A stretch of DNA of 64,000 nt from the NCBI RefSeq assembly GCF_028714215.1, contig NZ_JAQTMS010000007.1:1-64000 (forward strand), given 5' to 3'. Within the stretch, counting starts at the first letter, position 1; every line of letters starts with the position of its first letter. Positions 45,505 through 55,600 of the stretch are shown in pieces. Under the pieces are notes generated by a model, which saw only the letters and a program-made list of their open reading frames with translations, was not told the origin of the DNA and did no database searches. The stretch is from Rhodoferax sp. Its GTDB lineage: Bacteria; Pseudomonadota; Gammaproteobacteria; Burkholderiales; Burkholderiaceae_C. Both the position numbers and the translations under genes were made by a program.

Positions 45505-46575
45505 ATGACCGAACCCCTGCTGCCCGAAAATTCCGCCGAACCGTCGGTTCCCGACCCAACACCTGGTCCGGGCGCCAGGCCGACCGGCGAAGCTGTAAAA
45601 AAAGTTCAGTCAGCGCAAACCAACGGCGCCAGAGAGGGTTTGCCGGAGAGCCCGGGATGGGAGCGTGCCACGCTCGAAAAATTGGCTTTTGCAAGCTTGA
45701 CCGAACAGCGCCTGGCACGTCGCTGGCGCAATTTTTTCCGGCTCGCCTGGCTGGCATTTTTCATTCTCATGGCCTGGGCGGTGATCAGTCACAACGGGCC
45801 GCCCAAGGATGGCACGACGCCCCACACCGCAGTGGTGGAGATCAAGGGCGAAATAGCGTCCGGGGCGGAAGCCAGCGCGGAACTGATTGTGGCGGCTTTG
45901 CGCGGCGCCTTTGAAGATGAGGGCGCGCAGGCCGTGGTCCTGCTGATTAATTCGCCCGGCGGCAGTCCGGTGCAGGCCGGCATCATCAACGATGAGATCA
46001 AGCGCCTCAAGATCAAGCACAAGAAGCCGGTCTATGCGGTGGTGGAAGAGTCCTGCGCCTCTGCCGCCTATTACATTGCCGTGGCGGCGGACAAGATCTT
46101 TGTCGACAAGGCCAGCATCGTGGGCAGCATCGGTGTGCTGATGGATGGTTTTGGTTTTACCGGCCTGATGGACAAACTGGGGGTCGAGCGGCGTCTCATG
46201 ACGGCCGGCGAGAACAAGGGTTTTCTGGACCCGTTCAGTCCGCAAACCGAGAAACAGCGGGCCTTTACCCAGGTCATGCTGGACCAGATTCACAAGCAGT
46301 TCATCGACGCGGTCAAGGCCGGTCGCGGCAAGCGACTGAAGGAGACACCCGAGACCTTCAGCGGCCTGTTCTGGACCGGGCAGCAAGCGATTGAACTGGG
46401 ACTGGCGGACCAACTGGGCAATCTTGACTTTGTGGCGCGCGAAATCGTCAAGGCCGAAGAAATCATCGACTACACGCGCCGCGACAATGTCGCCGAACGG
46501 CTGGTCAAGCGTTTTGGCGCCGCCATGGGCGAAGGCGCTGCGCACGCCTTCAAATCGATCCCGGCGCTGCGCTGA
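45505..46575 (+). CDS. S49-family signal peptide peptidase (SppA-like)
   Basis: A 356-residue membrane protease. A cytoplasmic N-terminus of about 75 residues is followed by a single anchor (LAWLAFFILMAWAVIS). The catalytic domain has NSPGGSPVQAG, the serine motif EESCASAAYYIA and the lysine region further on (SIVGSIGVLMDGFGF), consistent with the Ser-Lys dyad of the short SppA form. It clears leftover signal peptides or small membrane fragments in the periplasm. Confidence 0.9.
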   Translation: MTEPLLPENSAEPSVPDPTPGPGARPTGEAVKKVQSAQTNGAREGLPESPGWERATLEKLAFASLTEQRLARRWRNFFRLAWLAFFILMAWAVISHNGPPKDGTTPHTAVVEIKGEIASGAEASAELIVAALRGAFEDEGAQAVVLLINSPGGSPVQAGIINDEIKRLKIKHKKPVYAVVEESCASAAYYIAVAADKIFVDKASIVGSIGVLMDGFGFTGLMDKLGVERRLMTAGENKGFLDPFSPQTEKQRAFTQVMLDQIHKQFIDAVKAGRGKRLKETPETFSGLFWTGQQAIELGLADQLGNLDFVAREIVKAEEIIDYTRRDNVAERLVKRFGAAMGEGAAHAFKSIPALR

Positions 46576-46584
46576 ACCAGCCGG

Positions 46585-47385
46585 TCAACGACCCAGGGCA
46601 AATACCGCCGGGGTCGAATTGTCCAGCGCGGAGGCCTTTTTCCGCCAGTTTTTGACGCTGTCGCTACAGCAGACGCCACGGCTCAGGGTCAGACCGCTGC
46701 AGACCGCCAGCCGGGTGTTGTGTTGCAGCGTTTGCAGCAAGGTCTGCAGCATCGCCGCATTGCGGTAGGGGGTTTCGATGAACAACTGGGTTTGCCCCGT
46801 TTTAAGCGCCAGCGATTCGAGTTCCTTGACGCGCTGGCTGCGCTCCACAGGGTGCTGCGGCAAGTAACCTGCAAACGCGAAATTCTGACCGTTGAGGCCG
46901 CTGGCGGCCAGTGCCAGCAACAGCGATACCGGGCCAGTCAGGGGGATCACCTCAATGCCCAGATCATGGGCCGCGCGCACCACCGATGAACCTGGATCGG
47001 CAATGGCCGGCATCCCGGCCTCGCTGACCAGTCCCATGTCCTTGCCTTGCAGCGCCGGCGTGAGCAGGTGGCGGGCGTCAAAGTTGCCGCCGTGATCGCC
47101 TTTCTTGTGCACTTCCCGCGGCAATTCCTGAATCTGCAGGGTCTGTATCGCAGCACTCAGCGGGATGATGTCATTGACGCGTTTCAGGTAGGCGCGCGCC
47201 GACTTGGCGTTTTCGCAGATCCAATACTGCAATTGCGAAGCCACCTTCAAGGTGCCTCTGGGCATGCTGTCTTGCAGGTCTGCCGGGTCGTCGCAGCCAA
47301 AATCCAGCGGTGCCGGCACCAAGTAGAGCTTGCCGGCAGCGGTGGCTTTCGGCTGGGTCGGCGTTGCGGCTGCGGACACGGTCAT
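46585..47385 (-). CDS. RsmI-like tetrapyrrole-methylase-family SAM methyltransferase
   Basis: A 266-residue member of the tetrapyrrole methylase superfamily. LYLVPAPLDFG starts the fold, GLVSEAGMPAIADPGSSVV is the RsmI-like SAM-binding segment and VIPLTGPVSLLLALAASGLNG the second conserved part. It differs from classical RsmI at the first motif (PAPLDFG rather than PTPIGN), which fits the shorter YraL-like paralogues of Burkholderiales; substrate is therefore uncertain. It overlaps maf by four bases. Confidence 0.82.
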   Translation of the reverse strand: MTVSAAATPTQPKATAAGKLYLVPAPLDFGCDDPADLQDSMPRGTLKVASQLQYWICENAKSARAYLKRVNDIIPLSAAIQTLQIQELPREVHKKGDHGGNFDARHLLTPALQGKDMGLVSEAGMPAIADPGSSVVRAAHDLGIEVIPLTGPVSLLLALAASGLNGQNFAFAGYLPQHPVERSQRVKELESLALKTGQTQLFIETPYRNAAMLQTLLQTLQHNTRLAVCSGLTLSRGVCCSDSVKNWRKKASALDNSTPAVFALGR

Positions 47386-47975
47386 AACACCTTGACGCCG
47401 GCGGCGCGAATCATCCGGCAGGTGCGTATCAGCGGCAAGCCGACCAGGGCGCTCGGGTCGTCGTTGTCGATGGACTCAAGCAAAGCAATGCCAAGCCCCT
47501 CGCTTTTGGCGCTGCCGGTACAGTCGTAGGGCGTCTCGGCTCGCAGGTAGGCTTCAATTTCCGCATCGGTCAGTTCGCGAAACTTGACTTTGACCTGGGC
47601 CAGGTCCAACTGGGCAAACCCGGTGTCGCTGCACACCACCGCCACCGCAGTCTGAAAGATCACGGTTTTACCGCGCATTTGCTGCAATTGTGAGGTGGCG
47701 CGTTCGTGGTTGCCCGGTTTGCCCAGGGCCTGGCCATCGAGATCCGCGACCTGGTCCGAACCAATCACAACGCAGGCCGGGAACTGTGCCGCCACGGCAC
47801 GTGCCTTGGCCATCGCCAGACGGCAGGCCAGTTGCTTCGGCGTTTCCGTCGCTTGCGGCGTTTCGTCAACTTCGGGCGCGGCAACCTGAAAAGGAACGCG
47901 CAGTCGGGCCAGCATTTGGCGGCGGTAGGGCGAAGTGGAGCCCAGTACAAGTTTTCGGTCTGTGGTTTCAGGCAT
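47382..47975 (-). CDS. Maf-family nucleotide pyrophosphatase
   Basis: A 197-residue Maf protein. LVLGSTSPYRRQML binds the nucleotide phosphates, EVDE carries metal-binding acids, and VVIGSDQVADLDG with KPGNHERA completes the active site. The YceF-type sequence suggests hydrolysis of 7-methyl-GTP or related non-canonical nucleotides. It is divergent from yceD across only 25 bases, the usual arrangement beside rpmF-plsX. Confidence 0.92.
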   Translation of the reverse strand: MPETTDRKLVLGSTSPYRRQMLARLRVPFQVAAPEVDETPQATETPKQLACRLAMAKARAVAAQFPACVVIGSDQVADLDGQALGKPGNHERATSQLQQMRGKTVIFQTAVAVVCSDTGFAQLDLAQVKVKFRELTDAEIEAYLRAETPYDCTGSAKSEGLGIALLESIDNDDPSALVGLPLIRTCRMIRAAGVKVL

Positions 47976-48000
47976 GCCCTGATTCTCTTACACTGCGGGC

Positions 48001-48549
48001 ATGAAGCAAGAGACTCCCCCCAACTATCTCGATGTCAAGGCGTTTGCGCAGTCTGCTGGTGTTATCTGCGGCCAGGATTTATTGTCCAGATACGAGCGCC
48101 TGATGCAGGAAACGCAAGGGCTGGGGGGTGAAAATACCTTGGACTGGTCGGCTCACGGAGAGTTGCGAGGCGATACCGCAGCGACCGAGCAGGTCTGGCT
48201 GCATCTGACGGTTGAGACCCAATTGCCCTTGACCTGCCAGCGCTGCCTGAGGCTTGCTGACATCCCGGTGCGGGTGAATCGCTCATTTCGCTTCGTCAGC
48301 AACGAAGAAGTGGCCGAAACCCAGGACGCCGAGGCGGAAGAGGATGTGTTGGCGCTGAGCCCTGATTTCAGCCTGGCAGCACTGATCGAAGACGAGGTGC
48401 TGATGGCCTTGCCGCTGGTTCCGCGCCACGACGTGTGCCCGGTTGAAGTCAAACTGGCGGCGGTCGATCCCGGTTTCGAGGCCGCGTTGCAGGAGCAGCG
48501 CCAGCCTTTTTCGGTCCTGGCGCAGTTGAAAAACCGAAAGCCACACTGA
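48001..48549 (+). CDS. yceD: YceD-family protein (DUF177)
   Basis: A 182-residue DUF177 protein. The cysteine pair in LTCQRCLRL near residue 80 and an acidic stretch (AEAEEDVLALSPDF) are family features, and VCPV near the C-terminus holds another conserved cysteine. YceD proteins are linked to 23S rRNA maturation and stand upstream of rpmF in nearly all proteobacteria, as here. Confidence 0.92.
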   Translation: MKQETPPNYLDVKAFAQSAGVICGQDLLSRYERLMQETQGLGGENTLDWSAHGELRGDTAATEQVWLHLTVETQLPLTCQRCLRLADIPVRVNRSFRFVSNEEVAETQDAEAEEDVLALSPDFSLAALIEDEVLMALPLVPRHDVCPVEVKLAAVDPGFEAALQEQRQPFSVLAQLKNRKPH

Positions 48550-48565
48550 AGCGCGTGACTTGTCC

Positions 48566-48571
48566 TATAAT
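48566..48571 (+). promoter_or_regulatory. Candidate -10 box for rpmF
   Basis: TATAAT matches the consensus exactly and lies 90 bases upstream of rpmF, just after the yceD stop. No good -35 element is found at 17 bases (ACACTG). It would give rpmF a leader of about 80 bases, a place where ribosomal-protein feedback could act. Confidence 0.45.
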
Positions 48572-48660
48572 GGAAGGCTTCGCGCGGACTGGGAATAGCC
48601 GCGTATTCCACCAACCCGTGGTGTTGCAAGTGCCGCAGCACCCATGTCTAGGAGCGGATC

Positions 48661-48843
48661 ATGGCCGTCCAACAGAATAAAAAATCACCGTCGAAACGCG
48701 GCATGCACCGTGCGCACAATGCGCTGGTTGTGCCTGGTATTGCCGTTGAAGCCACCACTGGCGAAACCCACTTGCGTCACCATATCAGCCCGACCGGCTT
48801 TTATCGGGGCCGCAAAGTGCTGAAGACCAAGTCTGAAGCCTGA
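48661..48843 (+). CDS. rpmF: Ribosomal protein bL32
   Basis: A 60-residue basic ribosomal protein of the large subunit. The N-terminus [20 protein letters not shown] is the bL32 signature. The four zinc cysteines of C+ paralogues are absent, so this is the zinc-independent form. AGGAG precedes the start. It is followed by a strong hairpin before plsX. Confidence 0.97.
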   Translation: MAVQQNKKSPSKRGMHRAHNALVVPGIAVEATTGETHLRHHISPTGFYRGRKVLKTKSEA

Positions 48844-48858
48844 TTTCCTCATAAAGCG

Positions 48859-48902
48859 AAGGCCCGAGGCTACCGTGTTTGTAGCGTCGGGCCTTGTCTT
48901 TT
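48859..48902 (+). terminator. Terminator-like hairpin between rpmF and plsX
   Basis: AAGGCCCGAGGCTAC (48859-48873) pairs with GTAGCGTCGGGCCTT (48881-48895) with one mismatch and a seven-base loop, then GTCTTTT. The T-run is short and interrupted, so it may let part of transcription through to plsX. Confidence 0.7.
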
Positions 48903-48949
48903 ATGTCTGCGGTAACTGCGTGCCACTTGCCTGACGGCACAGATTTTTC

Positions 48950-49975
48950 ATGATCACGATCGCTGTCGATTGCATGGGTGGCGATCACGGCCCGGTCGTG
49001 ACGCTACCTGCTTGCCGCAATTTTCTGGACAAGCACACCGATGCGCGACTGCTGCTGGTCGGATTGCCGGACAGTCTGGGCGCTTTTTCCCATCCGCGCG
49101 CCCAGGCTGTTGTCGCGACCGAGGTGGTTGGCATGGATGACCCGCTGGAAGTGGCGTTGCGGCGGAAAAAAGACTCTTCCATGCGCGTCGCCATCCAGCA
49201 GGTCAAGGACGGTGCGGCGCAAGCCGCTGTATCGGCCGGAAACACCGCCGCGCTGATGGCCATTTCACGTTATTTGCTCAAGACGCTGGACGGCATCGAC
49301 CGTCCCGCCATCGCCGGACAAATCCCCAATGCCAAAGGTGCAGCCACCACGGTGCTTGACATGGGGGCCAATGTCGACTGTTCCGCCGAACATTTATTGC
49401 AGTTTGCCATCATGGGCTCCGCCCTGGTGTCTGTCTTGAACGGTGTTGACAACCCCTCGGTGGGTTTGCTCAATATTGGTGAAGAGGCGATTAAAGGCAA
49501 CGAAGTCATCAAAAAAGCGGGGGAGCTGCTGCGAGCAGCGTCCAAAGCCGGTGATTTCAACTTTTATGGCAACGTCGAAGGCAATGACATTTTCAAAGGC
49601 ACTGCCGACATCGTTGTCTGCGATGGGTTTGTCGGCAATGTCGCCTTGAAAGCCAGCGAAGGCCTGGCGACCATGATTGTCGATTTTTTGCGGGTGGAGT
49701 TCTCGCGCAATATCTTTACAAAATTTGCTGCAATTGCCGCCTATCCGATCGTATCGGCTCTTAAAAAGCGAATGGATCACCGCCGGTATAACGGTGGCGC
49801 CCTACTTGGACTGCGTGGCCTGGTTTTTAAAAGCCATGGTTCGGCCGATGAATTGGCGTTTGAGTATGCGTTAGCGCGGGCGTATGATGCGGCCCGGAAC
49901 AATTTGCTGGACCGTGTTCAAGTCCGGATCGCTCATGTTGCACCACTGCTGGTCGACATCGCCCCCTCCATGTAA
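48950..49975 (+). CDS. plsX: Phosphate acyltransferase
   Basis: A 341-residue peripheral membrane enzyme that makes acyl-phosphate from acyl-ACP for phospholipid synthesis. [12 protein letters not shown] starts the protein, and [28 protein letters not shown] and [16 protein letters not shown] are family motifs. It heads the lipid-synthesis genes plsX-fabH-fabD-fabG-acpP-fabF. Confidence 0.96.
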   Translation: MITIAVDCMGGDHGPVVTLPACRNFLDKHTDARLLLVGLPDSLGAFSHPRAQAVVATEVVGMDDPLEVALRRKKDSSMRVAIQQVKDGAAQAAVSAGNTAALMAISRYLLKTLDGIDRPAIAGQIPNAKGAATTVLDMGANVDCSAEHLLQFAIMGSALVSVLNGVDNPSVGLLNIGEEAIKGNEVIKKAGELLRAASKAGDFNFYGNVEGNDIFKGTADIVVCDGFVGNVALKASEGLATMIVDFLRVEFSRNIFTKFAAIAAYPIVSALKKRMDHRRYNGGALLGLRGLVFKSHGSADELAFEYALARAYDAARNNLLDRVQVRIAHVAPLLVDIAPSM

Positions 49976-50002
49976 AACGGCGTCGCCGTATATTCCTTAT
50001 CA

Positions 50003-50980
50003 ATGAGCCCTTATTCACGCATTACCGGAACCGGGAGCTATCTTCCGCCGCGTCGGCTGAGCAACGCCGATCTGGCCGCCGAGCTGGCTGCCGGGGGAGT
50101 TGAAACCTCGGATCAATGGATTGTCGAGCGCACCGGCATACGGGCCCGTCATTTCGCCGCACCCGATGTTTGCAGCAGCGATCTGGGCCTGGTGGCGGCG
50201 CGCCAGGCTTTGCAGGCGGCCGGTCTCCAGGCACAGGACATCGACCTGATCATTGTCGCCACTTCCACGCCCGACATGGTGTTTCCGTCGACCGCCTGCA
50301 TCTTGCAGAACAAATTGGGCGCCCATGGTTGCCCAGCCTTCGACGTGCAGGCCGTCTGTAGCGGTTTCATTTACGCGCTAACCGTTGCCGACGCGTTGAT
50401 CAGGACCGGCAGCGCCAGGAGGGCGCTGGTGGTTGGTGCCGAAGTTTTTTCACGTATTCTCGATTTCAAGGACCGGACCACTTGCGTGCTGTTCGGTGAC
50501 GGGGCTGGTGCGGTGGTGCTGGAAGCGTCTGACCGCCCTGGCATTCTTGCCAGCGACCTGCATGCGGACGGCAAGCATGTGGGTATTCTGTGCGTCCCGG
50601 GGCATGTGTCGGGTGGCAATGTGCTAGGTGACCCGGTTCTGAAAATGGATGGCAAGGCGGTGTTCAAGCTGGCGGTGGCCGTGCTCGACGAAGCCGCCCA
50701 CGCGGCGTTGGCGAAAGTCGGCAAGGTGGCTTCTGACATTGACTGGCTGATCCCCCACCAGGCCAACATACGCATCATTCAGAGCACCGCCAAGAAGCTC
50801 AAAATGTCGATGGACAAGGTCATCGTTACCCTGGACCAGCACGGCAACACCTCGGCCGCGTCGATTCCGCTGGCGCTGGACACGGCGGTGCGCGCCGGCA
50901 AGGTCAAAGCCGGTGAGTTGCTCATGCTCGAAGGCGTGGGCGGCGGCTTCACCTGGGGTGCGGTGCTGCTGCAGCTGTAG
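50003..50980 (+). CDS. fabH: 3-oxoacyl-ACP synthase III
   Basis: A 325-residue condensing enzyme that starts fatty acid chains from acetyl-CoA and malonyl-ACP. The triad is visible: Cys in DVQAVCSGF near residue 115, His in WLIPHQAN near 252 and Asn in [10 protein letters not shown] near 282. GGGFTWGA ends the protein. It lies 27 bases after plsX. Confidence 0.96.
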   Translation: MSPYSRITGTGSYLPPRRLSNADLAAELAAGGVETSDQWIVERTGIRARHFAAPDVCSSDLGLVAARQALQAAGLQAQDIDLIIVATSTPDMVFPSTACILQNKLGAHGCPAFDVQAVCSGFIYALTVADALIRTGSARRALVVGAEVFSRILDFKDRTTCVLFGDGAGAVVLEASDRPGILASDLHADGKHVGILCVPGHVSGGNVLGDPVLKMDGKAVFKLAVAVLDEAAHAALAKVGKVASDIDWLIPHQANIRIIQSTAKKLKMSMDKVIVTLDQHGNTSAASIPLALDTAVRAGKVKAGELLMLEGVGGGFTWGAVLLQL

Positions 50981-51043
50981 TTTGGAGTTCAGCGGCTGCA
51001 AGGACACCGGTCCGATATCAAACTCAATTTTGACAAGAACAGC

Positions 51044-52009
51044 ATGAAACCTTTTGCTTTCGTTTTTCCGGGCCAAGGCTCCCAATCGGTCGGCATGCTC
51101 GATGCATGGGGCGATCATCCGGCGGTGCGTGAGGTGCTACAGGAAGCTTCCGCTGCCTTGGGCGAAGACATTGGCGAGCTGATCCGGAGCGGACCCAAGG
51201 AGGCGCTGGCCTTGACCACCAATACGCAGCCAGTGATGCTGGTGGCGGGGTTGGCTGCCTACCGGGTCTGGCTGGCGGAGACTGGCCTGGTGCCGGCGGC
51301 GGTGGCGGGACATTCGCTGGGTGAGTATTCGGCCCTGGTGGCAGCCGGGGTTCTGACCTTGTCGCAGGCGGCTCCGCTGGTGCGCTTCAGAGCCCAGGCG
51401 ATGCAGGACGCGGTGCCGGTGGGTGCCGGTGCCATGGCCGCCATTCTGGGCATGGAGGCGGCCAAGGTTACGGCTGGCTGTGCGGGTGTGATGGCCGAAT
51501 TTGGTGAAAATTCGCCCGAAGTGGTGGAAGCCGTGAACTTCAACGACCCCCTGCAAACGGTCATTGCCGGTAGCAAGGCCGCCGTCGAAAAAGCCTGCGA
51601 GGTATTGAAGGCCAACGGCGCCAAGCGCGCTTTGCCGTTGCCGGTGTCGGCTCCTTTCCATTCCAGTTTGATGCGGCCGGCAGCCGAAAGACTCCGGGAG
51701 AGACTGGCGTCGCTGGCGTTTTTACCGCCTCAGATTCCGTTAGTCAATAATGTTGACGTCATGGTTGAGGTCGAGGCTGGACGTATCCGGGACGCTTTGT
51801 ACCGGCAGGCCTTCGGACCTGTGCGCTGGGTCGAGTGCGTGCGGGCGCTTGGCGCGCGGGGCCTGAGTTCTGTGGTTGAATGCGGTCCTGGCAAGGTGCT
51901 GGCTGGCCTGGTCAAGCGCATAAACCCGGAAATGAACGGCCTGGCGCTGCTGGACCCGACCTCTTTGGCTGTTGTGAAAAGCGAACTGTTGAGTAATCAC
52001 CATGAGTAA
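51044..52009 (+). CDS. fabD: Malonyl-CoA:ACP transacylase
   Basis: A 321-residue enzyme that transfers malonyl from CoA to ACP. The N-terminal FPGQGSQSVGM, the nucleophile serine in GHSLGEYSALVAAG near residue 90, arginine in PLVRFRAQAMQ and histidine in PVSAPFHSSLM are as in E. coli FabD. Its stop lies inside the start of fabG (eight-base overlap). Confidence 0.96.
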   Translation: MKPFAFVFPGQGSQSVGMLDAWGDHPAVREVLQEASAALGEDIGELIRSGPKEALALTTNTQPVMLVAGLAAYRVWLAETGLVPAAVAGHSLGEYSALVAAGVLTLSQAAPLVRFRAQAMQDAVPVGAGAMAAILGMEAAKVTAGCAGVMAEFGENSPEVVEAVNFNDPLQTVIAGSKAAVEKACEVLKANGAKRALPLPVSAPFHSSLMRPAAERLRERLASLAFLPPQIPLVNNVDVMVEVEAGRIRDALYRQAFGPVRWVECVRALGARGLSSVVECGPGKVLAGLVKRINPEMNGLALLDPTSLAVVKSELLSNHHE

Positions 52010-52745
52010 TTTTGAAGGACAGGTCGCCCTGGTAACCGGGGCGTCACGTGGCATTGGTGCCGCCATTGCCTTGGAATTGGCCGGGCGCGGGCTCAAGGTC
52101 ATCGGTACGGCCACCAGCGATGAGGGCGTTGCAAGAATCGGGCAGGCACTTTCTGCTTTTCCCGGATGCGGCGGCAAGACCCTTGATGTCAACGATGCGC
52201 AGGCGGCGGAAACCCTGGTGGGCGACATCGTCAAGGAACATGGTGGACTCCAGGTGCTGGTGAACAATGCCGGCATCACCCGCGACAACCTCGCGATGCG
52301 AATGAAAGATGAAGAGTGGGATGCGGTACTTGACACCAATCTCAAGGCCGTATTTCGCATGAGCCGCGCTGTCATGCGCACCATGATGAAGCAGCGCTAT
52401 GGCCGCATCATCAACATTACCTCCGTGGTGGGGACATTGGGCAATCCGGGGCAGGCCAACTATGCTGCAGCCAAGGCCGGGGTGGCCGGCATGACGCGCG
52501 CCCTGGCGCGTGAACTGGGCTCGCGCAATATCACCGTCAATTGCGTGGCGCCGGGGTTTATAGAAACCGACATGACCGCCAATCTGCCGCAGGAACAGCA
52601 AAAAGCATTGTTCAGCCAAATTCCGCTGGGGCATTTCGGCAAGCCAGCCGACATTGCGCATGCCGTTGCCTATCTGGCTTCGCCCCAGGCGGACTATGTA
52701 ACGGGGCAGGAGTTGCACGTCAACGGCGGCATGCTTATGGCATGA
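52002..52745 (+). CDS. fabG: 3-oxoacyl-ACP reductase
   Basis: A 247-residue short-chain dehydrogenase that reduces 3-oxoacyl-ACP with NADPH. TGASRGIGAAIA binds the cofactor, NNAGITRDN is the second loop, and Ser/Tyr/Lys of the active site are in ITSVVG and NYAAAKAG. It overlaps fabD and is followed by a 150-base gap with its own promoter-like signals before acpP. Confidence 0.96.
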   Translation: MSNFEGQVALVTGASRGIGAAIALELAGRGLKVIGTATSDEGVARIGQALSAFPGCGGKTLDVNDAQAAETLVGDIVKEHGGLQVLVNNAGITRDNLAMRMKDEEWDAVLDTNLKAVFRMSRAVMRTMMKQRYGRIINITSVVGTLGNPGQANYAAAKAGVAGMTRALARELGSRNITVNCVAPGFIETDMTANLPQEQQKALFSQIPLGHFGKPADIAHAVAYLASPQADYVTGQELHVNGGMLMA

Positions 52746-52834
52746 TGGGTCGCGAACAGAGTTGATCCGCTTGGCGTTGCCGAGAACTGCCCCACAAAGT
52801 TCGAACAGGCCGATTTGTCCGCTCGGCGGCCGGA

Positions 52835-53138
<304 letters not shown>

Positions 53139-53147
53139 CCTATTCCT

Positions 53148-54395
53148 ATGTCCCGTCGTCGTGTTGTAGTAACAGGTTTGGGCTGTATCAGCCCCGTGGG
53201 CAACACGGTGGCTGACGCTTGGAACAACCTGCTGGCCGGCAAGTCCGGCATTGACCTGATAAGCAAGTTTGACGCGTCGAGTTTCGCCTGCAAAATTGCC
53301 GGTGAGGTCAAGAATTTTGAAGTCGAGTCCTATATTGGCGCCAAAGAGGCGCGCGCGATGGACACCTTCATACATTTCGGTCTGGCAGCGGCCTGCCAGG
53401 CGGTTGCGGATGCCGGCCTGCCGACAGGCGAAGCGCTGGCCGATGAACTGTCCACCCGTATCGGTTGTCTGATTGGGTCCGGCATCGGTGGTCTACCGAT
53501 GATCGAAGAAACGCACGCGGTGTTGCTCAGTCGGGGCGCGCGTCGCATTTCTCCCTTCTTTGTGACCGCTACGATTGTCAACATGATTGCCGGCCACGTG
53601 GCGATTCGCTTTGGCTTCAAGGGTCCCAATATGGCGATCGTGTCGGCTTGCACCACTGGCTTGCACTGCATCGGCGAAGCCGGCCGCATGATCGAATACG
53701 GCGATGCCGATGTCATGGTGGCGGGGGGCTCCGAGGCCACCGTGTCGCCCCTGGGTATCGGCGGTTTTGCGGCGATGCGGGCCATGAGCACGCGCAATGA
53801 TGATCCGCAAACCGCTTCGCGGCCATGGGACAAGGACCGTGACGGTTTTGTCCTGGGGGAAGGTGCCGGTGTGATGGTGCTCGAAGAGTACGAACACGCC
53901 AAGGCACGCGGCGCCAGGATTTACGCCGAGCTAGCAGGTTTTGGCATGAGTGCCGACGCCGGCCACATGACCGCCCCCAATATGGACGGCCCGCGCCGCG
54001 CCATGCTCAATGCCATGCGCAATGCCGGCGTGAATCCCGATCAGGTTGATTACCTGAATGCCCATGGCACCTCGACGCCGCTGGGGGATTTGAATGAATC
54101 CAATGCCATCAAGGCGGCCTTGGGGGAGCATGCGAAAAAGGTCGTGGTCAATTCAACCAAGTCCATGACCGGGCATCTGCTGGGCGGCGCCGGTGGCCTT
54201 GAGTCGATATTCACCGTGCTGGCGCTGCACCACCAGAAGAGCCCACCCACGATCAATATTTTCAACCAGGATCCGGAGTGCGATCTGGACTATTGCGCCA
54301 ATATCGCGCGTGACATGAAGATAGAAGTTGCCCTGAAGAACAACTTCGGCTTTGGCGGCACCAACGGCTCGCTTCTGTTCAAGCGTGCACCGTAA
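53148..54395 (+). CDS. fabF: 3-oxoacyl-ACP synthase II
   Basis: A 415-residue elongating condensing enzyme. Catalytic Cys is in [11 protein letters not shown] near residue 165, the two histidines are in [12 protein letters not shown] near 305 and [12 protein letters not shown] near 342, and [14 protein letters not shown] closes the fold. It directly follows acpP after nine bases. Confidence 0.97.
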   Translation: MSRRRVVVTGLGCISPVGNTVADAWNNLLAGKSGIDLISKFDASSFACKIAGEVKNFEVESYIGAKEARAMDTFIHFGLAAACQAVADAGLPTGEALADELSTRIGCLIGSGIGGLPMIEETHAVLLSRGARRISPFFVTATIVNMIAGHVAIRFGFKGPNMAIVSACTTGLHCIGEAGRMIEYGDADVMVAGGSEATVSPLGIGGFAAMRAMSTRNDDPQTASRPWDKDRDGFVLGEGAGVMVLEEYEHAKARGARIYAELAGFGMSADAGHMTAPNMDGPRRAMLNAMRNAGVNPDQVDYLNAHGTSTPLGDLNESNAIKAALGEHAKKVVVNSTKSMTGHLLGGAGGLESIFTVLALHHQKSPPTINIFNQDPECDLDYCANIARDMKIEVALKNNFGFGGTNGSLLFKRAP

Positions 54396-54444
54396 CCCTT
54401 TCCAGTAGCGCCGATTCAACATCGACCACCCGCTTGATTCCCGC

Positions 54445-54918
54445 ATGCACAGCGCTCCTGCGCTTACTTATCCGGTAGGGCGTTCTCGTTTTCATGGCTG
54501 GCTGCTGGGTTTGACCAGCTTGGGGGGGGTGTTTGTCGGGCTCCTTTGGAGCTATCAGGCCGACCCCGCTGCCTGGCGCCGGGGGCTTTTTGCCGTAACG
54601 GTGTTGGGGGTTGCCTGGGTTGCTGTCAAAGCCTGGCGCCACTCGAGGCGCGGCAGCTTGAGTTGGGATGGACAAGCCTGGAACTGGACCGACGACACCG
54701 GCGGGCTGAGCGGGCGGGTAAGCGTTCATCTTGACTTGCAGTTTTGTCTGCTGCTTTGTTTGCGCACCGAAACCGGCACCCGCTTGTGGCTCTGGCCGGA
54801 ACGCGGTTCTGATGTGGCGCTTTGGCACGCTTTGCGCAGGGCCGTATTTTCTCCAGGCGCGCTGGGTCAGGCGCCTGCTGCCGATACAGAGTCACATCCG
54901 GCACAGGTGGAATCTTGA
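54445..54918 (+). CDS. Membrane protein of unknown function (YgfX-like position)
   Basis: A 157-residue protein with two adjacent transmembrane segments (about residues 16-34 and 45-62) and a cytoplasmic C-terminal domain rich in tryptophan (WDGQAWNWTDD, RLWLWPERGSDVALWHALRR). The layout resembles YgfX/CptA-type small membrane proteins, but the family call is weak. It is encoded between fabF and the sigma factor and ends in the TTGA overlap with rpoE, so it probably is cotranscribed with the stress operon. Confidence 0.7.
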   Translation: MHSAPALTYPVGRSRFHGWLLGLTSLGGVFVGLLWSYQADPAAWRRGLFAVTVLGVAWVAVKAWRHSRRGSLSWDGQAWNWTDDTGGLSGRVSVHLDLQFCLLLCLRTETGTRLWLWPERGSDVALWHALRRAVFSPGALGQAPAADTESHPAQVES

Positions 54919-55565
54919 ACGCTGACTCGGCACCGCGTCCACCACAACCGGCTCCTGGTGCGGCCGGCAACAGCGATGCCATGCTGGTCGAGCGGGCGGT
55001 TACCGGCGATCAGGGCGCTTTCGAGCTGCTCGTCATCAAGTACCAACGCCGCATACAGCGCCTGATTGGCCGCATGGTGCGTGACGTCGATCTGGTCGAA
55101 GACATCGCGCAGGAGACCTTTATCCGGGCCTATCGGGCACTGCACCAGTTTCGCGGCGATGCGCAGTTCTACACCTGGCTGTACCGCATTGCGGCCAATA
55201 CGGCCAAAAAATTCCTGCTTGAACTCAAGCGCGACCCCACCGTATCGGAGAACGCTTTCACAGCCGAGGACGACGGCGATGAAACTTTTTTGAGCAGAAA
55301 TGAACCAATAGCAGATGAAACACCCGAGTCGCTGCTGGCGGCCAAGGAAATTGCAGCGGCGGTGAATATGGCGTTGGAGGCTTTGCCAGAGGATTTGCGG
55401 CAGGCGCTGACCTTGCGAGAAATTGAAGGATTGAGCTATGAAGACATCTCGGAAGCGATGGATTGCCCCATCGGCACTGTTCGGTCACGGATTTTCCGCG
55501 CCCGCGAGGCGATCTCGGCAAAGGTGAAACCGATGCTGGCACAACAGACCGACAAGCGCTGGTAA
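54915..55565 (+). CDS. rpoE: Extracytoplasmic-function sigma factor, RpoE/AlgU
   Basis: A 216-residue ECF sigma factor controlling envelope stress. Region 2 includes YQRRIQRLIGRMVRD and DLVEDIAQETFIRAYRAL; region 4 has ALTLREIEGLSYEDIS and GTVRSRIFRARE. It starts with TTG at 54915, overlapping the previous stop, with AGGTGGA just upstream; ATG at 54981 would remove 22 mostly proline/alanine residues. Followed by its anti-sigma genes rseA and rseB. Confidence 0.94.
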   Translation: MNADSAPRPPQPAPGAAGNSDAMLVERAVTGDQGAFELLVIKYQRRIQRLIGRMVRDVDLVEDIAQETFIRAYRALHQFRGDAQFYTWLYRIAANTAKKFLLELKRDPTVSENAFTAEDDGDETFLSRNEPIADETPESLLAAKEIAAAVNMALEALPEDLRQALTLREIEGLSYEDISEAMDCPIGTVRSRIFRAREAISAKVKPMLAQQTDKRW

Positions 55566-55600
55566 CAACCTCAATGAAACTTGGCAAGACTGGAAAGACA

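Noticed and set aside
50163-50190. The peptide DVCSSDL in FabH, a string often produced by sequencing-adapter read-through.
   Set aside because: The codons here (GAT GTT TGC AGC AGC GAT CTG) do not match the adapter sequence, and the segment aligns with the normal FabH pattern; it is genuine.
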